Part shown: positions 8,217 to 18,331 of the stretch, in pieces | How positions within the stretch are numbered: position 1 is the stretch's first letter | Layout of the letters: each line of letters begins with the position of its first letter | From: a virus | IMG/VR virus record: IMGVR_UViG_3300042383_000245 | Coordinates: 1 to 64,000 of that record | DNA: 64,000 nucleotides | Reading direction: 5' to 3' (one strand) | Position numbers and translations under genes: made by a program | Notes under the pieces: model-generated | Told to the model about the DNA's origin: nothing | The model's input: only the letters and a program-made list of their open reading frames with translations | Databases searched by the model: none

Positions 8217-8441
8217 CATTCATTAGTGCAGTAAAATGCATTAATGTATGAATAAGTGGTCATAAAGGGTACAAATTGCAGTAATTTGTGCTTTTTAAGA
8301 CACATTATTTGTGATTTTATCACAAAAAACAACCATTAAAATGGTTAAAAATGCCCAAAACAGGGGTAAATAACCATTATAATGTGCATTTTGAGCAAAT
8401 AAGAATTTTGCACAAGGTATTACTTTTCGATACTTTATGCA
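8217..8441. repeat. AT-rich gene-free stretch with short palindromes
   Basis: No gene is seen between the hairpins after nrdJ and the promoter at 8442. The stretch is AT-rich. It holds a palindrome at 8308-8326 (TTTGTGAT, 3-nt spacer, ATCACAAA), another at 8331-8346 (AACCATT, 2-nt spacer, AATGGTT), and a further direct AACCATT at 8372-8378. These look like operator or protein-binding half-sites; a role in replication is also possible. Confidence 0.4.
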
Positions 8442-8505
8442 TATCTTTGCACTTAGACCTAATGTCCCCACCTGCATACCGTTAGATCTGCTCGTGGGGC
8501 TTTTT
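8442..8505 (+). ncRNA. Possible short RNA: promoter followed by terminator hairpin
   Basis: TATCTTTG at 8442-8449 matches the Bacteroidota -7 box. About 16 nt later a CCCCAC/GTGGGG stem (8466-8471 with 8494-8499) is followed by TTTTT (8501-8505). A transcript from this promoter would be only about 50-55 nt and would contain no ORF. It may be a small RNA or an unused terminator. Confidence 0.35.
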
Positions 8506-8615
8506 ACACCTAACTATAATTCGGCAGAATTACTAACAATTGCCAGTAAATAGAAAAAGTGGCAAATGTTTGCACAAAAAATGCACAAATTGCACAATTT
8601 ATTTAATAAAAACAT

Positions 8616-8682
8616 TATATTTGCATTGTTCATATCTCGTTGGGGAACATTGGGGCTTGGCTCGTCCGGCCCCATTGTTTTT
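8616..8682 (+). ncRNA. Promoter plus terminator-like hairpin in the leader of the 8,689 gene
   Basis: TATATTTG at 8616-8623 is a -7 box. Downstream, GGGGC (8652-8656) pairs with GCCCC (8669-8673), followed by a six-T run ending at 8682, only 6 nt before the ATG at 8689. This could be an attenuator for the following operon or a second short RNA. It shares the GCTCGT tract with the element at 8442-8505. Confidence 0.4.
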
Positions 8683-8688
8683 TAAACC

Positions 8689-8874
8689 ATGAAATCCGAA
8701 AACAAAAACATCGCAAACTACGTCAACCACGTCATGAACGAGTTGAACTCACTGTCTACCGACCTTTATGAGGCCATGATGGACCAAGAAAATGACGAGG
8801 TCAAGAAGATCGTAGAGACAATGATACCCATCCTTAAGGATATCCAGTCGACCCACACAAATGAAATCGTATAA
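8689..8874 (+). CDS. Small helical hypothetical protein
   Basis: 61 residues, acidic and predicted all-helical (VNHVMNELNSLSTDLYEAMM, then VKKIVETMIPILKDI). It starts 6 nt behind a hairpin with a T-run and overlaps the metallophosphoesterase start by 14 nt. No domain is recognised. Its leader position suggests its expression sets that of the next gene. Confidence 0.6.
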   Translation: MKSENKNIANYVNHVMNELNSLSTDLYEAMMDQENDEVKKIVETMIPILKDIQSTHTNEIV

Positions 8875-9973
8875 GCAAGAGGCTATTGAGCTATTCAACG
8901 AGGGAAAGCTCAACAAGTCCCAGATCGCTAGGCAATTGAAGGCCAAGTACAATCTGCCGATGTCCGCAGAGACAGTGAGGAAAGAGGTTTGTAGGCAAGT
9001 AGGTAAACACAAGGCACTCGTTCAAGAGTGTGAAACGTTGGGAATACCATCAGAACAAGTAAAACATTACTGGCACAAAGGGAAACACTTCTCTATCAAT
9101 GTCAAGGGATCTGACGCTCCGTCATACGAGGAGATCCGTGACGAGATGATCGAGCAGATGTCCAAGTACTCACCGCAGTACCAGTACATCCACAGGAGTC
9201 AGAGCCGTGACGGACACCTATTGGTATTGGACCCAGCTGACATACACATCGGAAAGCTCGCTAGTTCTTTTGAGACCGGCGAGGAGTACAACAACCAGAT
9301 CGCTGTACAGCGTGTAAAGGAAGGCGTTAAGGGCATCTTGGACAAGACCGCAGGGTTCAACATCAACAAGATCCTTTTCATCGCAGGAAACGACATCCTA
9401 CACATTGACACGCCAAGAAGGACCACCACGTCTGGAACGTTCCAGGACACGGACGGCATGTGGTACGACAACTTCTTGATCGCAAAACAGCTATACATTG
9501 AGTTATTGGAGATGTTGGTTACGGTTGCAGACGTTCACTTCTGCTTCAACCCGTCAAACCATGACTACACCAATGGTTTCTTTTTGGCCGACACGATTCA
9601 GTCTTGGTTCTCTAAGAGTGAAAACATTACCTTCGACTGCTCTATTGCACACAGAAAGTACTACACTTACGGGGACAACATGATTGGGTCAACACATGGA
9701 GATGGTGCCAAGGCACAGGACTTGCCGTTATTGATGGCACAAGAAAGTCCACAGTCATGGGCACAGACCAAGCATCGCTATGTGTATACACACCACGTGC
9801 ACCACAAGACGTCCAAGGACTACATCGGTGTTACTGTGGAGAGTCTACGTTCACCGTCTGGGACAGACAGCTGGCATGACCGAAATGGTTACAAAGGTGC
9901 TCCCAAGGCGGTGGAGGGATTCCTCCACCACCCAGAGCACGGGCAGATCGCTAGGATCACCCACATATTCTAG
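8861..9973 (+). CDS. Metallophosphoesterase with N-terminal helix-turn-helix
   Basis: 370 residues. Residues ~1-45 form a resolvase-like HTH (IELFNEGKLNKSQIARQL). The rest is a calcineurin-type phosphoesterase: ADIHIG (D127, H129), GND (166-168), SNHDY (N223, H224, D225), THGDG (H279, D281) and YTHHVHH (about 310-316) supply the two-metal site. Such proteins occur in many Bacteroidota phages, often annotated as DNA repair exonuclease-like; the HTH suggests DNA targeting. It ends convergently with the giant virion gene: both stop codons lie in one CTAG at 9970-9973. Confidence 0.75.
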   Translation: MKSYKQEAIELFNEGKLNKSQIARQLKAKYNLPMSAETVRKEVCRQVGKHKALVQECETLGIPSEQVKHYWHKGKHFSINVKGSDAPSYEEIRDEMIEQMSKYSPQYQYIHRSQSRDGHLLVLDPADIHIGKLASSFETGEEYNNQIAVQRVKEGVKGILDKTAGFNINKILFIAGNDILHIDTPRRTTTSGTFQDTDGMWYDNFLIAKQLYIELLEMLVTVADVHFCFNPSNHDYTNGFFLADTIQSWFSKSENITFDCSIAHRKYYTYGDNMIGSTHGDGAKAQDLPLLMAQESPQSWAQTKHRYVYTHHVHHKTSKDYIGVTVESLRSPSGTDSWHDRNGYKGAPKAVEGFLHHPEHGQIARITHIF

Positions 9974-12900
9974 TCTTCCTCTTCAACAACCTCAGCGCGT
10001 TTCTTTATCTTCTTGTTGATCTGGCCAACAATGTAGGCCACGTCAGCAGGAAGCAAGCCGCCATAGTACCCGGTCATGATCGCAGCGTTGATACGTGCCA
10101 TGTCGGCATCACCTTCAAGAATCTGCTTTTCACGCTTGGTGCCATAGCTCTCTTCTTTAAATGTGCCATCGATGGCCATGTCGTAGTAGTCGGCAAGCTC
10201 CAAGGCTTTCTCAAGCGCGATACCCTGTGTACCCAACATATCTAGGTAACCTTGGTTCTCCTTGTCGTACAGTCTGAACTTAACACGATCGTCCTCTATG
10301 CCAAACCAGTCAGCTGGAATTTCGCTAGACAAATTTGTTTCATCAAGAATGTAGTTGATTCCCTTGCTAGCAAGTAGGTCAGCTCCAGGAATCGGCGGAA
10401 CAAAGAAGTCCTTCATGAAGTTCTGCGCTGTGTATGCAGACCTGCGGAGAATCATCTTCTTCTTCTCTTCTTCCCTGTCGTCCTCGTCGTCCTCTCCAGA
10501 CACGGCGGCAAGTATGTTCATTGCAACTTCCCAAAGCATTGAGTTTGCTGCGTAGCTGATTGCAGAGAACGCTCCAAGCTCTACAAGAGCACCGGCCAAT
10601 GACAACGCAGCTTCCTGCCTGTCTTCAGTTGTGGTAACAGCTTTGTTTGACAAAGTGCGAACATCGGCCCAGATACGTGTCTTTTGGTTAAGCACAAACG
10701 TCATCAATGGGAAGATCGCTCTTCTCAAGAATGCCTTTGCAGGATCCTTGCTGGCCATGAACTCGCCCTGCATGTCAGAGTCACTGATGTTCTGTTGAGA
10801 GTCAACCATCATCTGTGCATAGTCAGCAGCTTTCTTGTTTACTTCGTGGGTGTTCCAGTTGATGCCGGATGTCTTGATGCCCTCTTTCTTGAGGCCCTTC
10901 TTGTAGAAAGACAACCAAGATGAACGAGCAGTCATGATGTCTGGATACTTAAGAGTAAGCTCAAGCATCAAGTTACTGTATGCAGCAACGCCATCAACAC
11001 CACGCAACAATAAGTTCTTTTCAGCCTCAACCAACTGGCGGTTGATAGACTTCAATTCACCCTGTGAGCTAATGCCACGGTTGGCGATTGGATAACCGGT
11101 TCTGTCGATGAACGAGAAACCACCCACCATCAATGTGCCAAGGTCAAGTCTTCCAGTCTGAACGAGCGTGTTGAACAATGGAGGAATAGACTGCTTGAAC
11201 GGCTGTGACAAACTGAATAATGCCTTTGCGGTACCAAACGACGCAACTGCGTTGACCAATCTGTTAAGAGTCTTGAGTTCGCTTTGGTCTACATAACCTT
11301 GGCCCTTGGCCCTGTTTACATAAGACACCAAACGCTTCTTGTACACGTTCTTGTCTTCCTTGCTAGCGAACAGCTTGCTGAAGTCTTTAGACGTTACAAA
11401 GCCTTTCATCTGCATAACAGACCCGGCAGTCTCTACGTCAACCATGGCATTTGTCAATGCGTTCACGTTGTTAACGTCGAAGTCCAAGTTAACGATACGA
11501 GTCTTGACACCGTTCTTGTTCTGTGGCAAGTTCTTGATACGCTTGTTTTCTTTCAGCGATCCAGACTTTTCGGTGCTAACGTTCTCAAAGTTTCCAAAGA
11601 AACCAGAGTCGAAGTCTTCTTCGGCGGCTGGCGATACCTCTTTTAATTGGAATCTGTCAGGGGTAAAGTTGCTGTCTCTTGACAACAGAGTGTTGTACAC
11701 GTTTCTAGACACCTCGTCCATGCGGTCGTAGTGCTTGGACCACTCGTTCACCCACCAGTCAACAGCTTTCTTGTTAACTTCGCTAACATTTGCACGTACC
11801 TCTTTGGCGTTATTAGCGTCTTTTAGGATCTTGTTGTAGACCTTCTCTACCACTTCGCCCTTCTTTATTTCGGCGTCTGTGCTGTTTTCTGGGTCTTTTA
11901 GCGCCTGTATTGTTTCCTCAATGAGTGATTTGCGCCTATTAAACTCGTCTTGCGCCTGGAATTCATCTCCAATAACTGTTCTTGAAACAAATGCAAGCAT
12001 TCCGCGTTCAACAACATTCTCGCTTGACAAGAAACCTTTAACCTTTGAGAACGTAGCAACATACTCTTTAACAGCCTTCTCGACGATCTTGATGGCCTTT
12101 GCCTTACCGTTTGACACTCCGGTCACTCCAGATGCTTCGGATACTTCTAAGGCCCTGCTAGTGCTTCCCCACATCAACTTATTAAGCATTGGCAACGACG
12201 CGATCTGTTCTGCCCAAATTCTACCTGCTCCTTTAGAGAAGTACTTCTTAAACGGAATAGACTTGAACCCTTTCTTTGCAAGCTTCTCTGCGTTGAGAGA
12301 TCCTTCGTACAGATCAACCATGCCAACAATACCAGAGGTAACGCCATTGGCAATGAAGTTGTTCGCATACTCAAGTGCCTTAACGGCCTCTGCAAGTGAT
12401 AAGTTATCAAGGTCCATCTTGGCAAGCTTGACGATGGCCGACTTTTCGTCTTGTGTTAGATCGATCGGATCGCCAGTGAATGGGTCTTCGCCTGTTCTTG
12501 CGATCTGAAGTAGAATTGGAGATACCTCGTCCATCATTTGCTTGACAGCGGCCTTCGCCTCTTTTGCTTTGGCTTCTGACTCGTCTTCGTTCTCTTCGAT
12601 GGCGGCAACTACTTTTTTGATTTCGTTGATGGTCATCTTACTGTCCAACACACCAGCATCCACCAAGTCTTGGTACTTGCTCAAAATTTCATTCTTGATC
12701 TGCTCCCTCTGTGCTTGAATCTCCTTGTCGATGTAAGAAACCATGTCGGTCATGTTTACCAATGAACGCATCTTAACGTCACCTGTCTTACGAGACACAG
12801 ACTTAAGGATTTGCTCAGCATTGTTGAGATAGTCGTCGATGTTTTCTACACGCGATGGATCGATCTCTGCAAAAGTCTTTGCAAGCTTTGAGCTTTCGGC

Positions 12901-15900
12901 TTGGTTGTCAGGATTCTTTGCAGCCTTTCTGATGGTCTTACGAAGCTTTGTAGCCTCTTTCACCTTGTCAGCATACTCAGCGCTCTGGAATACGTTGGCC
13001 ATGTAGTCAACGAACCTGTCACGCATGTCTGGATTCAAGATGTTCATGCGGTCGTATCTAGCCAAAATGGTGCTTGCTTGCTTGGCAGAAATAACACCAC
13101 GGCCAGCCATGCCACGAAGTGTATTTGAGATTTGCATTCTTAACTGCTTAACAAACGCAACGGCGTCTTTAGCAGCCTTGGCCTCTAGTTTGATTTGGTC
13201 CTTAAGGGCAGTCTTCTCATTTACGGTCACCTTCTTGGTGTCTTTGATCTGACCTAGGATCTTGTCTACAGACGGAGCTACTTTAAATTTCTCTCCGCGA
13301 AGCTTTACAAAGTCACGGATGATCTGCTCACGCTGTGAGTCGTCGGCTCTTTCGTAAACAGCTGACTTCTGAATGTAGCCAACTGCATTTGCTGTGGCCT
13401 GGTTGTATGAGCCAGTACGGTTCATGGTCTTTTCCAATATGCCTTCAACCTCACCCATCATACGCTCGTATCCAGGGATGGTGTTCACCACAACCTTCTG
13501 AGACTTGGTAGTAACAGTAGGCTTTGCCTTCTCGATCAGCATGATCTTGTTGCTTGTATATGGCGACAACGTGAACTTACCACTATCGAATCTTCCGAAG
13601 TCGTTTGGAGATTCATATGAAAGAGTATTGCCATCAACAGCTACAACAGTGGCGTATCTTCCATACAAGAATATCTCGTCACCTACCTCGTATGTAGGTT
13701 CTGGGATCTGCTTGAAGCCAGTGTACTCTGCCTCAGGCTTTAAAGCCTTAGTAGTCTGTGCACGGTAACTCTTAGGTCCTCCCCAGTTGGTGACTAGCAT
13801 GTCGTAACCGTTCTCTGCGGCGACTTTGGTCACCCAAGCAGCCGAGTTGTTTGCGTCAAACGCATACTTTGTTGGCCTGTCTTCGTTACCACGGTTTCTG
13901 TACGCTTGGAATCTTTGTCTTGCCTCTTCCTCGAAACCTTCTGGATCGTGAGATACGGTTCCTTTTTCTGTGCTTCCGTAGAAGTATACCTTGTCTTTTG
14001 GAACTAAAACTGTGTGTGGAACATTCCCAACACCACTTTCTACTTGACCTTGCTTTGTATAGTACATCGCAACACCACCAACTGCAGAAATAGCGGATAC
14101 CTCTTCGCGACTCGTGAAGTTCTTCTTAGAACCAGACATCGGCTTGATGGTGTCTCTAAGCTCGTCAGAGTAGTGAACGAACACGTAGTTGCCTTTACCA
14201 TCGTCGGTCAATACCTCGTCAACAACTGTTGGTACGTTCTTCTGTGAGCGTGACTTAACTACTATCTCTTTGTCAGAAGCAATACGGCCCATTCCCATTC
14301 CCATTTGGGCTAATCCCAACTTGGCATTTGACGCCTTCTCTCCAGACATAGTTGTAATAGCCTCAACAGCTTTTGGCCTGTAGTTGAACACCTTTAATAC
14401 TGGTGGCTTACCGCTCTTTGTTACAATAGAAAAAGGATAGCTTGGATGTTGGTCGTCTTTTTTTACTACAACGTCTTCATCCACCTCAACAATGGCGTAT
14501 GCATTTCCAGAGTCCAATCCAATCAACAAGCGCTCGGTTAAAACTGTACCTATTTGCTGGCGAATTCCGCCCTTAGAGAACTGAATATTTTTAGTAGCCC
14601 CTAAAGCTTTTTGTATTTCTTTAATGTTTTTATTAGCAGATTCTAGCTTACCAATTTCATTTACTAGCGTGCTAAAAAAATCTCCACGCTTAGCAAATGT
14701 AGAATCAGACACATTCATGAACTTGTCTTCAATGTCTTTTTGAATTTGCTTAGCAGAATTATTTCCAGAAAAGTCAATATTATAGGCTTTCCCTGCAGAA
14801 GTTAAAGCTTTTCTAAAGTCAGAAGTAGAAATAAGATTGTCAAATACAAGCTCCTCCAAAATACGCATAGCGGCTTTTACTCCTTGAACAGAGCTAATCA
14901 TTTTGTCTTGGCTTCCACGAACCAAAACCATACGCCCAATACCGTCTGTAGATTCTTTGCGTGATTTATTTATGTAGTTGGCAAGAGTTTTAGCGCTGTT
15001 TTGTTTTCCAGATGCCCATACATTACCAAACTTAAGTACATAATAAATCCCTCCATTCCCCTCCATGATCTTCTTCCCTTTGTAATTAACGTTTCCTACA
15101 AGCAAATTATCTGGTTGGTGAGTTGCCACTGGCTGACCAGCCGCTTCATCTATAGATGCATTTTGAACCACCAACTTGCGATCAACCAAGTCTTGGAACG
15201 CGGCGTCGTCCTCAAAGTATTGAATATCAAAGTCGCCTATCTTCTGGCTTCTATTTGAAAATACTTTTTTGGTATCTTTAATTTCCTGAGTGTTTTTTTC
15301 CCTAAAGAAAGTAGACACATCCTCGCCTTTTGCCACCTTGTTAGAGATGGTAATCATGAAACCAAGGATATCGTCTGGAGTTGCTTCGTCCAAGAACTGC
15401 TTCTTGCCGGTGAACAACTGAGCGAACTTGTTGATCACGTCTCCGATCTTCTGTAGCAATGACTTCTGCTTGGCGTCTAGTGATCCTTTCTTAAATCCAT
15501 CAGCAACCAACATGCCACCGAGCTCAGCCATGTACTCAGAGTACTTGACGTCTTCGTAGCCCCTTTGGTTAGAGAACTTAGTTAAAGCGTCTGCGATCTC
15601 TCCATAGCCATTCAATCGTAGCTGACGGTCTATCTCATCTCTGAACTCTTTAAACTTCGCCTGATCGTCTCCAAATGCGTCATTGAGCATGGTTTCCCAA
15701 ATCTCGTGTCCAATGGTAATAGTGTCAGCCTGCGACTTGTCAAGAACGATGGCGAATGGCTTACCGTTGACGAATACCGTTTGACCGCGAGTCTCTGTTG
15801 TAAATCCTTCCGCCACGTCAGCAGCTCGATCTGGAGCGACACCAGACAATGCCTCGGCGATCTGAAGCTGGGCGTCTTCTGTGTTCTCGGCTACGATGAT

Positions 15901-18330
15901 CTTAAGATCAGGAGCAACGACTTTTAAAGACTGGGCAGAGTTGGCTACGGCTTGGTCAAATTCAGATTGTTGCTGTACAGGGTATGCTTCTTGTACTTGT
16001 GGTATAAATTGATCCCTATAAGCCATAGCTTGATCGTAGTCGTCAAACTTTTGCTCTTGAATATCAAGTTTGTTTTCGGGGTCATAAACCATGGCCACAA
16101 CATCTGGTGTACCATGCTTCTCCTTGTTCCACCCCTCTGGAGCGTACTCCTCGTTGAACGGAACTCTAGAAACCACTCTAAATCCGGCTTTCTCGTAGAT
16201 GGGCGTAAGGTAGTTGTCGAAGTTATCCAACTTGATACCTCCAGCATCAATAGCTTTTTGAAGAAGTTTTTGTGCAACTCCTTTTGCTTTTGATCCGATC
16301 TTCTTGAATAGACCCTTGATGTCTCCTTCTTTTGAAACCACAACCCCCCCATCTTCGTCTGAAATAACAGTGCCTTCTTTTGCCGCTTCTTCGGTTACCG
16401 AATCAACAGACCAGTATTGCTCTGGATCAGACTGTTTGGTTTCTTGTAAGTCAGCAATGTACTGAGCTACTTCTTCTTGGGCTTGACCTTCTTCGGTAAC
16501 GACTTCAGGTTCTGCTTGGGGTTCTCCTTGCGCCACTTCTCCGCTAACTGCGGCTCCTGGCTGTACAGGTACTTCACTTGTTGTTTGCTCTTGAATGGCA
16601 TATGTTTTTAGCTTGTTAAGTTTTTGTGCTAATACTTGACCGAGAATCTTTTTTTCTTCTGGACTCTCAGCTGCGTTGTACTCATCTTTAACTTGTCCTA
16701 CCTCATCCAATGCGTCGTAGGCTTCTTGTTTTTTATCATCTGGCAACGAGTCGAACACAGGGAAGAACTTCTCGTATGCAGAGTACTTCTTGTCTCTTTC
16801 TTCGGCAATTCTTTTGTCGTACTCGTCCTTGGCAGTTTGACTAACAGCCTCTTCCTTTAACTTTCTGTATTGATTGATTTTTTTAGAAGAGTCAGCAATT
16901 TCTGGATTTACAATTGTAGCAATATCGCTCTTCAACTTCAGGTTGGCATCAGTCTCAATACGCTTTATGTACTTCTTCTCTGCTGCTGTCTTTGCCTTTT
17001 CTCCAAGATAATTGATCGCCGCTGGTGGAATAGCGCTAACAGGCTCAGCAATCATTTCATATGCAATTTGACGAGCGTCTAATTTGCCATCAGCAATTAA
17101 TTGAGCAGTAGTTTCTCCGGCACCTCCAAGAGCTGCCTGTACTGCTGTTTCTTTTGCGCCAGCCTTAATCACTTCTTTTGTGGTCGCCTTGGCCGCTGTC
17201 TTAAACAACTTACCTGCAAGACCACCAGACACTGCGTCAAAAACAGCAACTGGAACACCACGTTTAAGAGCGTAAGACTTGGCCTCGCTAATTTTTTCTG
17301 GATTTGAAAATGCTTCTTTTAATTGATCTTCACTTGTAATGTCAACTCCAGCATCTCTTAGAGCTCCCATTAATGAGCTTGAATATTCCAACGCCAAAGA
17401 AGTTGCTCCTGCATATCCAGCGGCAGCCCCCGGTGCTGCACCAAGGCCCAGTATTACAGAGCCCGTAACGGCTCCAGTAGCAGCCCCGGCCGCACCAGCC
17501 TCGTATGCGGCAGACATAGATATAATAGAAGATGCTAGTACGTTTGGTAGGTTCTTTAAAAATCCAACAACCCCACCTTCGTCTTCTATAGCGTTATCTT
17601 GTATCAGCTTGTTTAAGCTAGCTATTCTTTCAAAATCTATTTCGTCAATATTGTCATTCCGTCCAAGCTTGGCAATTTCGTCAGCCAATGTTCCAGCGGC
17701 TACAGACCCGTTTACAATTCTTTCAATATAGCTTGGAGCTGTTGGGCCTTCTACGGCCGCTAATACTTCTTTCGCATACTTCTTTGTTTCTGGCTTTTCT
17801 GTAATAATCCCAGCGGTAAACGCGTCACCTCCTGGAGACTTCTTAGTGAGAATTTCGCCAGCACGCTTTACGTCTTGTGCGAATGGGTTTTCTTGCACAG
17901 CTGGCGCATCTCCAATCACGGTTGTCTCTTGGACGGCGCCTCTGAAAGGCATCATCATCTCAAGATCCTTTTCGGTCAATTGTGCAGCAGGTGCTGCAGG
18001 GGCTACAGGTTGAGCAGGTTTACCCTTGACGTCATACCTTTTTCTTGCAGAAGGCGCCGGCGCCCCATCTGGGCCCATCGCTCCAGTAGCCGATGAAGTA
18101 GCTTGCTGACCTTGTTGAGAAGGAGAAGCCGATTCTTTTTTTTTTACTTGTGTAAAGTACTTGCCCTTAAAGTCGTTAAAAGATTTTGTGTACAAACCTT
18201 GGTCATACACGACTTGATACAACTTAGACATATTTTGCTCGTCAGAATATTTACTAACGAATTCATCGTATGATTTTGTGTAAAGACCATTGTCTTTAAC
18301 TACTGAATAAAGGTTTTCTATTTCTGGCAT
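9970..18330 (-). CDS. Giant polyvalent internal virion protein
   Basis: 2,786 residues, last gene of the virion arm. Seen: two N-terminal repeats ('LYxVVxDxGLYTKSxxxF', ~5-27 and 35-57); an Ala/Gly-rich hydrophobic segment (~255-330) suited to membrane insertion; a long acidic Gln/Glu-rich stretch; a TIGHEIWE segment near 873 that looks like a zincin HExxH with the second His lost; an ADP-ribosyltransferase-like region (~1380-1530, starting FVHYSDELRDTIKP); coiled coils; and another hydrophobic stretch (~2570-2610). Such mosaics are the polyvalent proteins phages eject with their DNA. Residues ~1007-1257 are encoded by DNA clearly more AT-rich than its flanks, suggesting an acquired module. 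Individual domain calls are tentative. Confidence 0.7.
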   Translation of the reverse strand: MPEIENLYSVVKDNGLYTKSYDEFVSKYSDEQNMSKLYQVVYDQGLYTKSFNDFKGKYFTQVKKKESASPSQQGQQATSSATGAMGPDGAPAPSARKRYDVKGKPAQPVAPAAPAAQLTEKDLEMMMPFRGAVQETTVIGDAPAVQENPFAQDVKRAGEILTKKSPGGDAFTAGIITEKPETKKYAKEVLAAVEGPTAPSYIERIVNGSVAAGTLADEIAKLGRNDNIDEIDFERIASLNKLIQDNAIEDEGGVVGFLKNLPNVLASSIISMSAAYEAGAAGAATGAVTGSVILGLGAAPGAAAGYAGATSLALEYSSSLMGALRDAGVDITSEDQLKEAFSNPEKISEAKSYALKRGVPVAVFDAVSGGLAGKLFKTAAKATTKEVIKAGAKETAVQAALGGAGETTAQLIADGKLDARQIAYEMIAEPVSAIPPAAINYLGEKAKTAAEKKYIKRIETDANLKLKSDIATIVNPEIADSSKKINQYRKLKEEAVSQTAKDEYDKRIAEERDKKYSAYEKFFPVFDSLPDDKKQEAYDALDEVGQVKDEYNAAESPEEKKILGQVLAQKLNKLKTYAIQEQTTSEVPVQPGAAVSGEVAQGEPQAEPEVVTEEGQAQEEVAQYIADLQETKQSDPEQYWSVDSVTEEAAKEGTVISDEDGGVVVSKEGDIKGLFKKIGSKAKGVAQKLLQKAIDAGGIKLDNFDNYLTPIYEKAGFRVVSRVPFNEEYAPEGWNKEKHGTPDVVAMVYDPENKLDIQEQKFDDYDQAMAYRDQFIPQVQEAYPVQQQSEFDQAVANSAQSLKVVAPDLKIIVAENTEDAQLQIAEALSGVAPDRAADVAEGFTTETRGQTVFVNGKPFAIVLDKSQADTITIGHEIWETMLNDAFGDDQAKFKEFRDEIDRQLRLNGYGEIADALTKFSNQRGYEDVKYSEYMAELGGMLVADGFKKGSLDAKQKSLLQKIGDVINKFAQLFTGKKQFLDEATPDDILGFMITISNKVAKGEDVSTFFREKNTQEIKDTKKVFSNRSQKIGDFDIQYFEDDAAFQDLVDRKLVVQNASIDEAAGQPVATHQPDNLLVGNVNYKGKKIMEGNGGIYYVLKFGNVWASGKQNSAKTLANYINKSRKESTDGIGRMVLVRGSQDKMISSVQGVKAAMRILEELVFDNLISTSDFRKALTSAGKAYNIDFSGNNSAKQIQKDIEDKFMNVSDSTFAKRGDFFSTLVNEIGKLESANKNIKEIQKALGATKNIQFSKGGIRQQIGTVLTERLLIGLDSGNAYAIVEVDEDVVVKKDDQHPSYPFSIVTKSGKPPVLKVFNYRPKAVEAITTMSGEKASNAKLGLAQMGMGMGRIASDKEIVVKSRSQKNVPTVVDEVLTDDGKGNYVFVHYSDELRDTIKPMSGSKKNFTSREEVSAISAVGGVAMYYTKQGQVESGVGNVPHTVLVPKDKVYFYGSTEKGTVSHDPEGFEEEARQRFQAYRNRGNEDRPTKYAFDANNSAAWVTKVAAENGYDMLVTNWGGPKSYRAQTTKALKPEAEYTGFKQIPEPTYEVGDEIFLYGRYATVVAVDGNTLSYESPNDFGRFDSGKFTLSPYTSNKIMLIEKAKPTVTTKSQKVVVNTIPGYERMMGEVEGILEKTMNRTGSYNQATANAVGYIQKSAVYERADDSQREQIIRDFVKLRGEKFKVAPSVDKILGQIKDTKKVTVNEKTALKDQIKLEAKAAKDAVAFVKQLRMQISNTLRGMAGRGVISAKQASTILARYDRMNILNPDMRDRFVDYMANVFQSAEYADKVKEATKLRKTIRKAAKNPDNQAESSKLAKTFAEIDPSRVENIDDYLNNAEQILKSVSRKTGDVKMRSLVNMTDMVSYIDKEIQAQREQIKNEILSKYQDLVDAGVLDSKMTINEIKKVVAAIEENEDESEAKAKEAKAAVKQMMDEVSPILLQIARTGEDPFTGDPIDLTQDEKSAIVKLAKMDLDNLSLAEAVKALEYANNFIANGVTSGIVGMVDLYEGSLNAEKLAKKGFKSIPFKKYFSKGAGRIWAEQIASLPMLNKLMWGSTSRALEVSEASGVTGVSNGKAKAIKIVEKAVKEYVATFSKVKGFLSSENVVERGMLAFVSRTVIGDEFQAQDEFNRRKSLIEETIQALKDPENSTDAEIKKGEVVEKVYNKILKDANNAKEVRANVSEVNKKAVDWWVNEWSKHYDRMDEVSRNVYNTLLSRDSNFTPDRFQLKEVSPAAEEDFDSGFFGNFENVSTEKSGSLKENKRIKNLPQNKNGVKTRIVNLDFDVNNVNALTNAMVDVETAGSVMQMKGFVTSKDFSKLFASKEDKNVYKKRLVSYVNRAKGQGYVDQSELKTLNRLVNAVASFGTAKALFSLSQPFKQSIPPLFNTLVQTGRLDLGTLMVGGFSFIDRTGYPIANRGISSQGELKSINRQLVEAEKNLLLRGVDGVAAYSNLMLELTLKYPDIMTARSSWLSFYKKGLKKEGIKTSGINWNTHEVNKKAADYAQMMVDSQQNISDSDMQGEFMASKDPAKAFLRRAIFPLMTFVLNQKTRIWADVRTLSNKAVTTTEDRQEAALSLAGALVELGAFSAISYAANSMLWEVAMNILAAVSGEDDEDDREEEKKKMILRRSAYTAQNFMKDFFVPPIPGADLLASKGINYILDETNLSSEIPADWFGIEDDRVKFRLYDKENQGYLDMLGTQGIALEKALELADYYDMAIDGTFKEESYGTKREKQILEGDADMARINAAIMTGYYGGLLPADVAYIVGQINKKIKKRAEVVEEED

Positions 18331-18331
18331 A

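Noticed and set aside
15690-15720. Zinc metallopeptidase (HExxH) in the giant virion protein
   Set aside because: The segment reads HEIWE; the second His is missing, so activity is unlikely. Mentioned only as a possible relic.
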